Source: Cryptomeria japonica
Taxonomy: Eukaryota; Streptophyta; Pinopsida; Cupressales; Cupressaceae
DNA length: 64,000 nucleotides
Direction: 5' to 3'
Assembly: GCF_030272615.1 (NCBI RefSeq)
Contig: NC_081408.1
Coordinates: forward strand, 67,435,546-67,499,545
In this document: positions 23,363 through 34,397 of the stretch, piece after piece
Numbering within the stretch: position 1 is the first letter of the stretch
Layout: the number at the start of each line of letters is the position of its first letter
Program-made: the position numbers and the translations under genes
Notes under the pieces: model-generated
What the model saw: the letters and a program-made list of their open reading frames with translations, nothing else
Told to the model about the DNA's origin: nothing
Databases searched by the model: none

Positions 23363-24484
23363 CTATTCATCAATCTTCACATTTTCACTTTCAATGATTT
23401 TCTGCAATCTATTATTAAAACATCTATATGCCTTTCTATTAGATGAATAACCAAGAAATATTCCTTCATCAATTCTAGGATCAAATTTTCCAATATAATC
23501 GTCTCTCCTAATATAACATTTGCTTCCAAATATTCTAAAATATTTAAGAGTAGGAGTATTACCAAACCATAGTTCATGAGGGGTCTTACCAGTTTCACCT
23601 TTGATGTGAACTTTGTTGAATGTATAAACAACTGTATTGACTGGTTCTCTCCAATACACATGAGGTAGGTTTTCTTCTGATATCATGCTTCTAGTTGCAT
23701 CCAAAATAGTTTTTTTCTTCCTTTCCACAACTCCATATTGCTGGTGTGTCTGAGGTGCTGATAATTGTCTTCTGATTCCATTCACTTCACCTAATGTATT
23801 AAATTCCTTAGATGTGAATTCACCTCCTTGATCTAATCTCAAACATTTGATTTTCTTACCAGTTTCATTCTCTACCATCACTTTGAATAGTTTGAATTTC
23901 CCAAAATCTTCCCATTTCTCCCTGAATAAAGTAGCCCAACACATTCTAGAATAATCATCAATGATTATCATAAAGTATCTATCTCCTTGTAAACTTCTAG
24001 CTCTTGCTGGACCACATAAATCGATATGAGTTAAGTCAAGAACATTATTGGATTTTTCTAGAATACTCTTAAAAGTTACTCTAAATTTCTTTCCAAATTT
24101 ACATTCCTTACATACCGGATTGTGAGGTTTTATAATCTTAGATAAATCCCCTACTGCCTTATTTTTACTGATTTTCATAATGCAATCAAAATTTACATGA
24201 CAAAGTGTCTAATGTCATAACCAACTTTCATCAATATGTGCAATCAAGAATGTCTTCTCATTGTTATTCAAATGAAAGATATTACCTCTAGTCTGATTAT
24301 CAGTTGCAATTTCCAAACTAATTCTATTCATGATTTTGCATTTACCATTCTTGAATTGTAACTGAAATCCCTTTTCGACTAATTGACCAACACTCAGAAG
24401 ATTATGCTTCAAACCTTCAACATAGTAAACATAATCAGTGTTGTTCTTACCATCAAAAGATATAGTGCCTTTTCCTCTAATCAA
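23363..24484 (-). pseudogene. GAG-pre-integrase and integrase of E4
   Basis: 24484-24215 holds GKGTISFDGKNN and GLKHNLLSVGQLVEKGF. After a short break, a 271-residue open run (24178-23363) covers CKECKFGKKF (zinc finger Cys pair), HIDLCGPARAR, IIDDYSRMCWATLF, RLDQGGEFTSKEF and YGVVERKKKT, so the acidic catalytic residues are all visible. It continues with KTPHELWFGNTP and DEGIFLGYSSNRKAYRCFN. This integrase core is the longest undamaged Copia enzyme fragment in the window, but its N-terminal part is separated by stops. Confidence 0.88.
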
Positions 24485-24700
24485 ACAAGCTTTGTCATCT
24501 CAAAATATTACTAGACCTCCAATGTATTCTTGAAAGCCCAATAATTTACTCTTATCACAAGTCATATGATGTGAACATCCAGGATCAATGATCTATTCAT
24601 CCTTTTCTTCAATTTTAGCTGCCAGGGCCTATTCTACTAGTTGAATAGTAGGTGTTGGTTGATCTTCTATTATTGTAACAAAATCCCATCGATTGTCTAT
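24485..24700 (-). pseudogene. protease region of E4, active site mutated
   Basis: The minus strand near 24545-24600 reads DE-stop-IIDPGCSHHMTCDK. The expected WIIDSG has become stop-IIDPG, with DPG at 24578-24586: Ser to Pro in the catalytic triplet, and TGG to TAG for the Trp. Confidence 0.78.
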
Positions 24701-24779
24701 CGATTCATCATCAGAATCATTAATAACTCCTTCATCAACATAGTAACATGATTTGTCTTTATTCTTCTTAAATATTTAT

Positions 24780-25717
24780 CTTTGATATTCAGGGTTAGGC
24801 TTGTATGTTCTTTTAGCTTCTTCTTTCAATCTTGCATGTCTATCAAGACACCTAGATGTCATATGACCAATTTTATTGCAGTTAAAACATTCAAATGGTG
24901 CTTTAACTTTATACTTACTTCCAACTGGACCTTTAGACATTTTCCTAGAAAATAGTGCTTCAAGATCTTCAAGTTCTTCATTCTCTCTTCTGATTTCTTC
25001 AAGTTATCTATCATAGAGTGCTTTCCAATCAAATTTTTTAGATGATGATGATGATGTTGCAGATGATGAAGCTTTGAAGATAAATTTGTCTTAATTGTAG
25101 CAATACGACCAAATTCATCAAGTTCAAAAGCTGAAAGTTTTCCAACCAAAGTATCTCTAGATACTGGTGCATTAGGCATTGTTATCAATTCATTAATAGT
25201 AGTTACTTTCATTTTATATGTCAATGGAAATGCTCTTAAAAATTTAGAAACAATTTCATCTTCACTTAAGGATCCTCCACAATATTGTATACCCAAAACA
25301 ATTTCATTAACTCTTTGCATAAAAGAAGAAATCCTTTCATCTTCTTCCATTTTTTAGATTTTCATACTTGACCAAAAAGCATTCTAGTTTTGCACTTTTG
25401 ATAGTGGTATCACCTTCATTTAATGTCTCCAATATATCCCAAATAGATTTAATAGTAGATCAGTCTTGTAATCCCATGATTTGTTGATCTGACAATACGC
25501 TCAAAAGTGCTTCTCTTGCTTTGCAATCATTCTCTTTATCTTTAGCCAAGGCTGGTGGATTAGGTTGACTTTGTGTAGGATCAACATAGCCATTCTTCGT
25601 AACATCCCATATGTCTTTTCCAATGCAATTTAGATGAGTCTCCATTCTGATCTTCCATATACCATAGTTAGTTCCATCAAGCTTCAAACTATCCTTCCTG
25701 AAATAGTTAGTTGCCAT
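24780..25717 (-). pseudogene. gag of E4
   Basis: ATG at 25717: MATNYFRKDSLKLDGTNYGI is followed by WKIRMETHL, the typical Copia gag opening. A stop (TGA, just before 25457) follows QQIMGLQD. The frame then resumes through IWDILETLNEGD and MEEDERISSFMQRVNEIVLG to LVGKLSAFELDEFG (UBN2-type capsid). A His/Ser-rich region comes after a frameshift. The zinc knuckle near 24850-24895 reads CFNCNKIGHMTSRC and is intact. Confidence 0.87.
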
Positions 25718-25760
25718 AGAATCTCCTCAAGTTGTTAAACTTCTACAAAAAGAGGACTTA

Positions 25761-25772
25761 GCTCTGATACCA
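25761..25772 (-). other. Primer-binding site of E4
   Basis: The minus strand reads TGGTATCAGAGC, complementary to initiator Met tRNA, two bases from the 5' LTR at 25775. Confidence 0.92.
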
Positions 25773-25774
25773 AT

Positions 25775-26838
25775 TGTTAGGACCCAGAGGAAACTAAGAG
25801 GGGGAGAGGGGGGGTGAATCATTTGTCTATTAATTTCAACCCAAATATAACTTAACCAAACTTAATGCGTAATACTGGTAAACCAAACTTAATGTCAGTA
25901 GATAGTTTATCAGTTAATAATAGTACTAGTAAAGTTTAATGCATTAAACAAAAGACAAATAACATACACAACACATAACACAGTTCTTTGTACATGGAAA
26001 CCCTATAAGGGGAAAAACCACAGTGGGAAATCTTACCCACAATCAGATGATACTATGTGTATACAAATGGGGTCTGCATATGCATAAAGGTCAACTGCTT
26101 AGAGCTCAATGCTCAATTACAAAATGGGAGTCACACTGACTACAATTGGATGGTTAAATCCCATGATAATGTATTGCTCAAAATAGCATCTTCATATGTT
26201 AGATTCAGTACCAGTTAAGGTCTGATTTTCCTTCCTCATACCTTCCTTGAATCTTCATATGATGTTTGCATGTATAGCTTTTCATATATTTGCATATACC
26301 TTATTACAATCATTTTTCACAATCCTCTCTATAATTTGTCAAATGAGATCTTACATATATACCAAAACCTAAGACCAATTATGTAGGTCGGCTCACTAAG
26401 AATACTACAATTAAATCAATTACAAATGAATCAATATACAATGTATGATGTCGGCCCAATGCATTTAAAATAATAACCAATCAATAAAACATCTCCACAA
26501 CGCGTTGTGTTGATCTGGAATAGATAATGCTTGCTGATCCATAACCTAGACCTATTTACCGGTAACAACAAATATGCAAACTTGATTGTACCAATAATCA
26601 AACCACCAAAACCAAGTTTCCAAACAATGTCTTTGACATAACCAAGTAATCTCCAGATGATAATAGATCATCCTTAGTGTCGGTGAACAATATAACTTGT
26701 CAGTGAACCAGATACCGGTGACTATGGATAAGTCAGAGAACATGTCGGTGAACATAACCAAATATCTCCACAAGGATAAGCATTGACAGGTGTTGACATC
26801 AATGAAAAAACCAATGCAACACATCCATAATACCAACA
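25775..26838 (-). repeat. 5' LTR of E4
   Basis: 1064 bases, TGTTGG...TAACA in element orientation, paired with 20153-21196. The target copy gttag follows at 26839-26843. Confidence 0.9.
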
Positions 26839-26843
26839 GTTAG

Positions 26844-27636
26844 AAGGTATTATATGGAATTGTATGGACTGCTACAGGAAAACCATTAAAATTTCAGATT
26901 TCTTGCACTTTTTTGTGTTTTTTGTAAGCTCTTTTGTTAGATAAGATTGAATAATCATCATTGATGAAGTAGGCCTAGACTATCAGTGTTCTTATGATCT
27001 CATAAGTGATCTTGAGGGTTTGAACATTCTGATTTATCATTTTATTGCTCACTAGGTGAAGGGTTTTTGGTATTTTCTTAACATAGTTCTGGTTTCAACC
27101 AAGGAACTTGATCCATTCTATGAATGAATTCCTAATTCTCATGGAATGGACTTACTCTAACATGTACCATATTAGCCTAACGTAAAATATGAAATGAGGT
27201 TGAAAGGTGCAGGGATATCCAGTCAGTTCGTTGGAGTTTTGAGTATTGGAATGTTGGCTAGCTTGTAGCAACAGAAGATCTACCGTAAGGAGATACTTTT
27301 TTATTTGAGAAAGTATTAGGGGATGATAAATTCATGTTTAATACCAAGTGGCAAGGTCTGGAAGTGAGTTTTGGAGTTTGAACAAGAAGGGCCGAGTTTT
27401 AGGCATGATTTAGTCAGGGTTTTGGGGTTTGTATATCAAACACATTCACAGAATGAAATAAACCATATATTCCTTCTATTGGAGTCATATTACACTACTT
27501 TTGAAAGTTTAAGGGTTGGTGAATAAGTATTTTTCTTACTTCCTTTGTAAAAGTGGGGTAATTTGCACCTAAAAAAATAGTCCACAGTCTCAAAACAGCA
27601 AGTTTGGTCCAAAACAACTGTATGTGATTTTTTGAT
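26844..27636 (+). repeat. left LTR of E5, segment 2
   Basis: Continues segment 1 after E4 and matches about 38983-39777. It ends with ttgat (27632-27636), the target-site copy of E6. Confidence 0.82.
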
Positions 27637-29195
27637 TGTGTGGGAGAAAAAGTGACACTAAGCAAACATGCCCTAATCTCACTTTCAACCACACACTTGT
27701 GGAATACGAAAGAGCCTAGAGGTATCACACAATTGGCTACTTCTTCTTGTGGAAGAGAGAGCCACGGGCTACCTATTAGGATTTCTATTCCTTTGTTGTA
27801 ATTGAAAGATGAAATGATGCAAGTTCAATCCCTAACCCCAAAGTGGAAGTATGAACTAATAACAAGATTACAGAATTGAACTTAAATGATGGAAAGCTGT
27901 AAACACAAGGACAAGACAAGAATGCAAATGCATACCCAGAGTTAAAATCTGACTGAAAATGTTCGGGACGGGGGCGCGGGCGCCACTATCCTGATTCTGC
28001 CCCTGAAACTGCTCTGGAAACTGCTATTTTTGCACTCTGGAAAAACTGTCAAAAATACTGAAAATGCTGTCTGTCAGGAGGACCAGGGCGCCCAGCGCCC
28101 CTGTCCTGGCAGGACCAGGGCGCCCCACTCCCCTGTCCTGGTCTTTTGCTCTGAAATTTGGTGGGAAGGTCGGTCTCAGTCTGCTTCTCCCGGATCTGCA
28201 ACCTGCGGCGTCGTCCGAGTCCCGAAACCTGCACTTATATCTGAAAAGGGTATGGGCGGCTATATAGGGTTTTGCCTTAGTCAAACCCCCGCTTTGGTGA
28301 TTTCCACCTCCACGAATAGCCAAGTTGTATTGTAAAATGTATTGTGTGTGCAGACCTAGTGTGTGTGCAAGGTCCTTAAATGCAAGAAAGCAAACTAGAG
28401 CAACCTAGAAGGTAAACCCTAATTGCATGTAAATGATAATGTAAATGCTCTAAATCAAGATGCAAAGTGATCTAAAGCATGAATAAAGGATATATTGAAG
28501 CTTATGCAAAGACATGAAAACAACATGAAATCATACCCAACCCTCAAGGGAGGAGTACAAGCCAATCTTCAGTCGGTAATCTCCTATTGTTCTTCAATGT
28601 CTTCCAAGCCCTAAATGGATGAATGAAATTGATAAATGCTTGATAGAAGGATGTTGAATGTTTTTGAAGTCTTCAAAGATCTGCTCTTTCGCTGCATATG
28701 AGGTTCCTGAAAACAAAAATCGGATCCTTTCAAATGAAGAAAGAGAGCTCTTATATATGAAACCCTAGGTCTTAATTTCAACTTTTGGCCGACCTAGAGA
28801 TTGAATCTCCCACCAATTTCTTGGGGTTAAGCTTTATTTTATGATTGGATCACGCTCCTAAAATTTCGGGAAAAATGTCCGGGACCATGTTGCACTCCGG
28901 GCGCCATGGTCCCGACAACTTTTCACCAAATTTTCAGGGCCGTCAGATATGATGATTTTAGAGAGAATCCCGAAGTTACAGGTGATTTTGAGAAAATGAA
29001 AAGGGCACACTTTAATGAAAGGGCCCAACTTTATGATGTAGGAAATGATAAAATAGGACCTTAGACCTAATTAATTTGATTAATTAAGTGCTCAAGGGGA
29101 AATGCAATGCAAAATGCAAAATGCGCCAAGGCGGGTGCTAAACTAGGTGTGAAATTGTACCACCCTAGCAAGTGCGTACAATTTACGATGCTACA
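27637..29195 (-). repeat. 3' LTR of E6
   Basis: 1559 bases. It lacks about 90 bases present in the other LTR (35782-35870) and carries two units rather than three of a GC-rich repeat at 28076-28145. It contains the CG-rich stretch gggggcgcgggcgcc near 27970. Confidence 0.9.
28076..28145 (+). repeat. GC-rich tandem repeat in LTR, two units
   Basis: Two imperfect ~33-base units of the type aggaccagggcgccc...cctgtcctgg, in an otherwise AT-rich element. Confidence 0.8.
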
Positions 29196-29212
29196 TTTAG
29201 CCCCCACTTTAG
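29196..29212 (-). other. polypurine tract of E6
   Basis: In element orientation AAAGTGGGGGCTAAA directly precedes the 3' LTR. Confidence 0.8.
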
Positions 29213-30883
29213 CGGTCATATGAACACTACGTGCATATGCAAGCTAAAGTACAGAAAAGTAAACAATATTTGAAAAAGGATATATCCATAAGTCTGTTGA
29301 ACGAAGCCCCCAGCGGTATCTGCAGTACACAGTTAGGAACCGCACCCTACAAAACACACGTTAGATCACAAAATCACCTAATGCTTACTAAGGAAGGTGA
29401 TGAAAATTTGAGGGTAGCTATATGCCCCCCCCTGTTTCGGCTTGCTAATTTTAGTGAGTTGAAATTGGGTATCATGTTTACCACTTCGAATTGTTAAAGA
29501 ATATTGATGACAAATGCTCACAAGAAGATTTGATATGAGATCAAAATCTAATGGAGAATCATTTGGTAAGAAAGAGGACTAAATCTCAATTCCAACACAA
29601 CAAAGAGTGTGACGATTTGAGAGTTCTCTAACACAAGATGAAGGATGTAAATGGAAACAAAATGCAAAGAGAAGAAAAGAAAGGAAAAAAGCATGAATAC
29701 ACACATTGGTGATCCATGAGAAGAATAGTGAGAGAGAAAACATGGACTTCTCGCCCCTAGATTTTGTCTAGGTGATCCATGGGAAAAGGACATGGAAAAC
29801 TAGCCCCTAGAGTCTATCTAGGTGATCCATGTAAGGGAGGAGAGTGAGAAAGTCTAGCCTTATGCCGTTAGTTCCACTCAACCTCGTGCATGTGTGTGTA
29901 AGTGAGGTTAGAAGCATCTCATAGGAGTCTATGCCCGAGTATGCTACAACCTGTATATGTATAGTACAAAAGCGTGACATCTCGCTCTAAGAGTCTGTGC
30001 TCTGGTTCCGAGAATAATCAGCTTGCATAAAAGAAAAATAGAGACATCTCGCTCTAAGAGTCTGTGCTCTAGTTCCGAGAATGACCCATTGCTCAAAAAG
30101 TGTAATGTTTATGTCATAAGCAAAGTAGAACAAGGATACCTACCATCATCATAAGAGAAGATACCCCAAAAATGCAACAATGTCATAGATCCAAGCAAGA
30201 GAGTTTTGCACTCTTTAAGCAAGGATAAGATAGTTGAAAAGGGATATCTTGTAGTATGTGTAAAGGAGATCCTTAGAGGAGAAGAGATCTTTGTACAAAA
30301 GATACCTATCCCCGAGAGGAATTGTCTTAGACAAATATAACATCTTCTAGAATAAGACAAAGAAGAGAATAAGAATGCAATACTTCCTTCTTTTGCGAGG
30401 TGAAAGTGATTCTTAATGAAGGTTGACGCTCTTTTTAACCCAATTGGGAGAGTGAATTCATTATGGATGTATTTTACCAAGTGCAAAAGAGGTTGTAGTC
30501 AAGGACTTACACCTCTTGTAAGAGAGAATCCTTGAACCAACAACAAATGCCTACAAGGAATAACATCAAGTAATAAAGTTCACACCATCCACGAAATAGG
30601 AAAAAAGTGGATCCTTAGATAAAAATAAGGAAAGATCATTGCCTCCCAAGGATAAGGACAATGAGAAGGACTTACACAATCTTCTAGGAAGAGATTTGGA
30701 CATAAGAAAAAGAAGAGATGTATGAAATCACTCTTGTCCCCATAGGGACAAGAAAATTAGGCTATTATGTTGCTTCAAAAAATATGATTGCACTTGAAAT
30801 TGTACCATCATGAATGACAATGAGCCCCCAGTAAATGAGCTACCAATGTCACATAATGATGAGCAACATAATAGCCATTAATG
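29213..30883 (-). other. 3' non-coding region of E6 with short repeats
   Basis: No convincing gene in 1.7 kb where pol would normally be. It contains a repeated phrase ending ctaggtgatccatg (29708-29835) and a 37-base direct repeat gacatctcgctctaagag... at about 29974-30011 and 30044-30081. Confidence 0.7.
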
Positions 30884-33800
30884 TTATTTAAAGACATGAT
30901 AGATTGAATGAGGTATTTGAATATGACATGCTAAATGCTCAACTATAAGTGAGATCAAAAACATGTATAAAATGATGAAAATTGAAGAAGAAAATTCACA
31001 TGAAATCTTAGAAGAGGGATGAGTGTAATTTATTAGAGCCTTATCCCTAGAGGAAAGGACTTTATGATGAATAGGAGATAAAGATTCATAAGTGGATTTA
31101 GAAATTTGAGGGGATTCATAAAGAGATTTGTTCATCGCCAAGATTTCCTTATGAGGGGAATGAGAGTTGATAGAAGTAGAAGATGATTTAGTTGAAGTGA
31201 GATCATCATCACTACTAAATATAGCATTCACATTGAGAGATGGTCTTTTAGATGCTTTGGTACGTTTGCAGGGATTATAGCCGAGTCCAAAGGCATAATT
31301 GTGAAAATTAGTCTCTAGAGGAACCTTCATCCCTTGTTCATGAGCACCACAACCATTTCCATGATACCCATGCTTAGCAAAAATGCAAAAACCACGACCA
31401 TAACGATCAGCCATTTCAGGAAGAGAAGGTGGTTTTTCATAAGACAAAGAATCAAACTCTTCATAATTAGAGGTGTGAGGAGAAGAAGTTTGAGAAGTGG
31501 CCACAAAATTATTGCTCATAGGTTCAAGTAAGACTGATTGATCTCTAGTTTCTTCCTTCTCTTTAACTTTAAGCTCTCTAGGAGGAACCCTATACTCACC
31601 TACAAAGGTGGGATTTAAATCAAGGGATCCCCAATCGTCTTCTGCGAGAACGTTCTCAGGATCAAAAGCCTTTTCATGTGTAAACTCAAGTCGAGAAGGA
31701 TCTTCTTTAGGAGCTTTAGACTCATCCAAAGAATTTTGATTATTAGAGGGTGATGATTCATCCATAGGTATTTTGTTTAAAGAGTCATCACTAGAAGAGG
31801 AAGGTTTAGAAGAACTCCCTTTGGAAGTAGATGTTTGCAAACAAGCTTGAAAATTAGTATCACCTATCAAGGTATATGTCTTATTATTATAAATAAATTT
31901 AACTTGTTTATGCAATGTAGAGGGGACAACTTGCATACTGTGAATCCAAGGTCTCCCTAATAACAATTTGTATGTTAGATTTCCCGACATAACATGGATA
32001 GGAGTAGGCAAAGTAACAGGTCCCACTGTGATGGGTAAGGTGATAATACCTAATGAAGACTTAGCCACATTATCAAAGCCTCGAATGGGACGAGAGTCAG
32101 GCTCAATAAGGGATGTATCCACACTCATCTTATGCAATAGATTAATGCTACATACATTAAGGCCAGAGCCATTATCTACTAGTGTTCGTCTTATAGCCGT
32201 GTCATTTATGATAACCACAATCATCAAGGGATCATATTGTTGTTGAATTTCACTAGTAGGCAACTCATCTTGGGTAAACACAATTTGAGCTTTAGGATTC
32301 ATCACAGAGTTAACTAAAGATGCTATATTACTAGATGTATTCGGTGGAGGAACATTCAAATCTTTCAAGGCATCTTGTAACATTCCATGATGAGCGGAAG
32401 AAGTTTGGATCGAATCCCAAAGGGATATCTTAGCAGGGGTAGCTTTAAGTTGTTCTATGAGATCATATTCCTTACCAAGAACTTGTGAAATCTGAGGAGC
32501 TTGAGGAAGTGAAGTTGGGATAATAGGAGGAGGATTAGGCTGCCTCTTATTTCTTGTGTTATAGGTATGAGCAACCACATGATAACTCTCTCTAGTTAGT
32601 TGCTTAGCATACTCATAAGGGCTCTTAGAAGAATAACCTCCTTGCACAGTAATAATAGGTTTCTTAGGAGTGCAAAAAGAATCATTAGCATAACCACCTT
32701 GAACCACTAAGATAGGCTTATTTAAAGGTTGAGAATTTTGAGAAGGACAAGCACCTTGGACAGTGAAGAGAGGTTTGTTAGGTGTTCCATTCACATGTAT
32801 CAAATTAATTGAGGATGGTTTAGAGGAATGAACAAAAGTATTGATAGTCTTCTCTTGCACTAAAATTTTATCAATTTTAGGAGAGAGACAAGGGATAGGC
32901 ATTGATGTTCTAGTAGGAAAAGTAATACTAGGAAAGGTCATATCATCCTCTATCATCAAAGGATCTACATGGGGAATAAACTCTCTAGGAGAAGGATCAA
33001 CATTTTTCTCTAAAGTCTCACTTTTGAGAGGGAGATCTTTAAAAGAGATGTTAACCATCTTGCTTTGAACTAGGGTTTTCCTACGAGTAGAACCAAGTTG
33101 AGGAGAGGGAGATGCTTTATTTTTAGAGGGAGAATAATTGAGATTCAGGGAAGGGGAGAAACTATCAAAGGAGTTTCCAATCTTTATTTCATCCCCTTTG
33201 GCTAGGGGTAGAGAATAATCTATACCTTCTTCTAATGGTTCATCCCAAATAGTGAGGTTGTTGAAAGGAATGTTTGAAGTATTGTCAATTTCGGGAGAGG
33301 AGATAACATTGTTTATTAATTCCTCATCCTTAGAAGGGAGAGCATCAATAGATGTGTTAAACTCATCCTCTTTCCTCAAAATATGTTCAATATGATCTTT
33401 AGGGGAGAGAGAATTAAGGAAATTGCTTATTATTTCATCTTCTTTCTCTAAGGGATGCTTATGTGTAAGACAAACTTTAGGAGAAGGGTAAGCATTTATC
33501 ATTAATTCATCATCTCTAGTGGGAATTTTGTTGGAAAAGGAAATGCCATCACTAGGAAATGTAGGGATAATGTCATCTTCTTGCACAAAAGGATCCTCAT
33601 GAAGGGAGTGTTTTTTAGGAGGAACATGAACATATTTCTCCAAAGATTCATGCTTAGGAAGGAGATCTTTGAAAGAAGTGTTCATAACCTCTTGTTGCAC
33701 TAACATGCCCCCATTGGAAGGACCAACTTTAGGAGAAAATAAGTCAATATCCATCAATACCTTTTCACTTAGAGAGGCATCATGTAGGGAAGGTGAAGTA

Positions 33801-34054
33801 ACATTAAGAAAGGTGTTTATGATATCGTTCTCTTCCTCTAGGATAGCTAAATAGGAAGGGCACATTTTAGGAGAATTATCAAGATCACTCTTAAAGACTT
33901 CATCCTTAGAGCATGGGAGAGTCTCAAAGGGATTGGTAGAAACTCTTTTAGGCACTAAAATGTTGTTATAGATGAAGGGAGGTTCTTTAGGAGAAGGAAA
34001 AATTGAAACAAGGGAAGCTAACCCATTATCACATCTATGAAATGAATGCATCAT
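30884..34054 (-). CDS. 1056-residue gag-protease-like polyprotein of E6
   Basis: Single open frame, ATG at 34054. Residues 1-430 are low-complexity Ser/Pro/Asp-rich with repeated SPK and EDE blocks. About 430-500 holds three copies of a KPL/I-x-x-VQGG/A motif. About 530-575 has YDLIEQLKATPAKISLWDSI, a block that precedes protease in plant Gypsy polyproteins. The retropepsin is at about 605-730: catalytic LVDNGSGLNVCS (DNG in place of DTG/DSG), the IRGFDN flap and KLLLGRPWIH. About 880-930 is a G-patch-like glycine motif (GYHGNGCGAHEQG, FGLGYNP), also known after protease in plant Gypsy elements. No RT or integrase follows. The last ~20 residues are hydrophobic (FIILYMFLISLIVEHL), possibly a membrane segment. 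I infer structural or processing roles; the function of the N-terminal half is unknown. Confidence 0.85.
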   Translation of the reverse strand: MMHSFHRCDNGLASLVSIFPSPKEPPFIYNNILVPKRVSTNPFETLPCSKDEVFKSDLDNSPKMCPSYLAILEEENDIINTFLNVTSPSLHDASLSEKVLMDIDLFSPKVGPSNGGMLVQQEVMNTSFKDLLPKHESLEKYVHVPPKKHSLHEDPFVQEDDIIPTFPSDGISFSNKIPTRDDELMINAYPSPKVCLTHKHPLEKEDEIISNFLNSLSPKDHIEHILRKEDEFNTSIDALPSKDEELINNVISSPEIDNTSNIPFNNLTIWDEPLEEGIDYSLPLAKGDEIKIGNSFDSFSPSLNLNYSPSKNKASPSPQLGSTRRKTLVQSKMVNISFKDLPLKSETLEKNVDPSPREFIPHVDPLMIEDDMTFPSITFPTRTSMPIPCLSPKIDKILVQEKTINTFVHSSKPSSINLIHVNGTPNKPLFTVQGACPSQNSQPLNKPILVVQGGYANDSFCTPKKPIITVQGGYSSKSPYEYAKQLTRESYHVVAHTYNTRNKRQPNPPPIIPTSLPQAPQISQVLGKEYDLIEQLKATPAKISLWDSIQTSSAHHGMLQDALKDLNVPPPNTSSNIASLVNSVMNPKAQIVFTQDELPTSEIQQQYDPLMIVVIINDTAIRRTLVDNGSGLNVCSINLLHKMSVDTSLIEPDSRPIRGFDNVAKSSLGIITLPITVGPVTLPTPIHVMSGNLTYKLLLGRPWIHSMQVVPSTLHKQVKFIYNNKTYTLIGDTNFQACLQTSTSKGSSSKPSSSSDDSLNKIPMDESSPSNNQNSLDESKAPKEDPSRLEFTHEKAFDPENVLAEDDWGSLDLNPTFVGEYRVPPRELKVKEKEETRDQSVLLEPMSNNFVATSQTSSPHTSNYEEFDSLSYEKPPSLPEMADRYGRGFCIFAKHGYHGNGCGAHEQGMKVPLETNFHNYAFGLGYNPCKRTKASKRPSLNVNAIFSSDDDLTSTKSSSTSINSHSPHKEILAMNKSLYESPQISKSTYESLSPIHHKVLSSRDKALINYTHPSSKISCEFSSSIFIILYMFLISLIVEHLACHIQIPHSIYHVFK

Positions 34055-34383
34055 GACAACAATTTTCCTCTTTCAAATGATAACACATGCAAAATAGAAG
34101 AAAATGTTCAATTTTAACCAATGCAAGCACTTAGAATGTAGATTTATAAAATGAAATTTATGATTCAAATGAGTTCCTAAATCAGATTTGAAATTATTGA
34201 TCCAATTAAGCTATCCACAAGTTCAACTTTGAATTGAAAAATTAGGGTTTTAGCAAAAAATTCCTCTAAATTTTTGAATCTTGCAAGAAATTGAGATTTG
34301 TAAATAAAATTTTGAATTTGAAATAGCATAAACACTCAAATTTGAAAACATAAATCAGAATTAGAGAAGATTGGAGTTCATGT

Positions 34384-34397
34384 CAGGTTCACCAAAA
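34384..34397 (-). other. putative primer-binding site of E6
   Basis: In element orientation the 5' LTR is followed by TTTTGGTGAACCTGACATG. TGG at the right distance fits a tRNA 3' CCA, but I could not identify the tRNA. Confidence 0.55.

Larger units (their letters stand above)
20153..26838 (-). mobile_element. Copia LTR retrotransposon E4, structurally complete
   Basis: 6686 bases with both LTRs (TGTT...AACA), PBS, gag-protease-integrase-RT-RNase H and PPT, on the minus strand. Target duplication gttag at 20148-20152 and 26839-26843. The uninterrupted site in the E5 right LTR (gggttagaaggt near 38975) confirms the insertion. The order of domains (integrase before RT) makes it Copia. Repeated PPT-like tracts at 21197-21500 suggest a Sirevirus-type element. 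All frames are broken, so it is now non-autonomous. Confidence 0.93.

Noticed and set aside
28024-28335. Open frames on both strands in the E6 LTR, also at 34629-35126
   Set aside because: They arise from GC-rich repeat composition, occur in both LTRs on both strands and show no domain.
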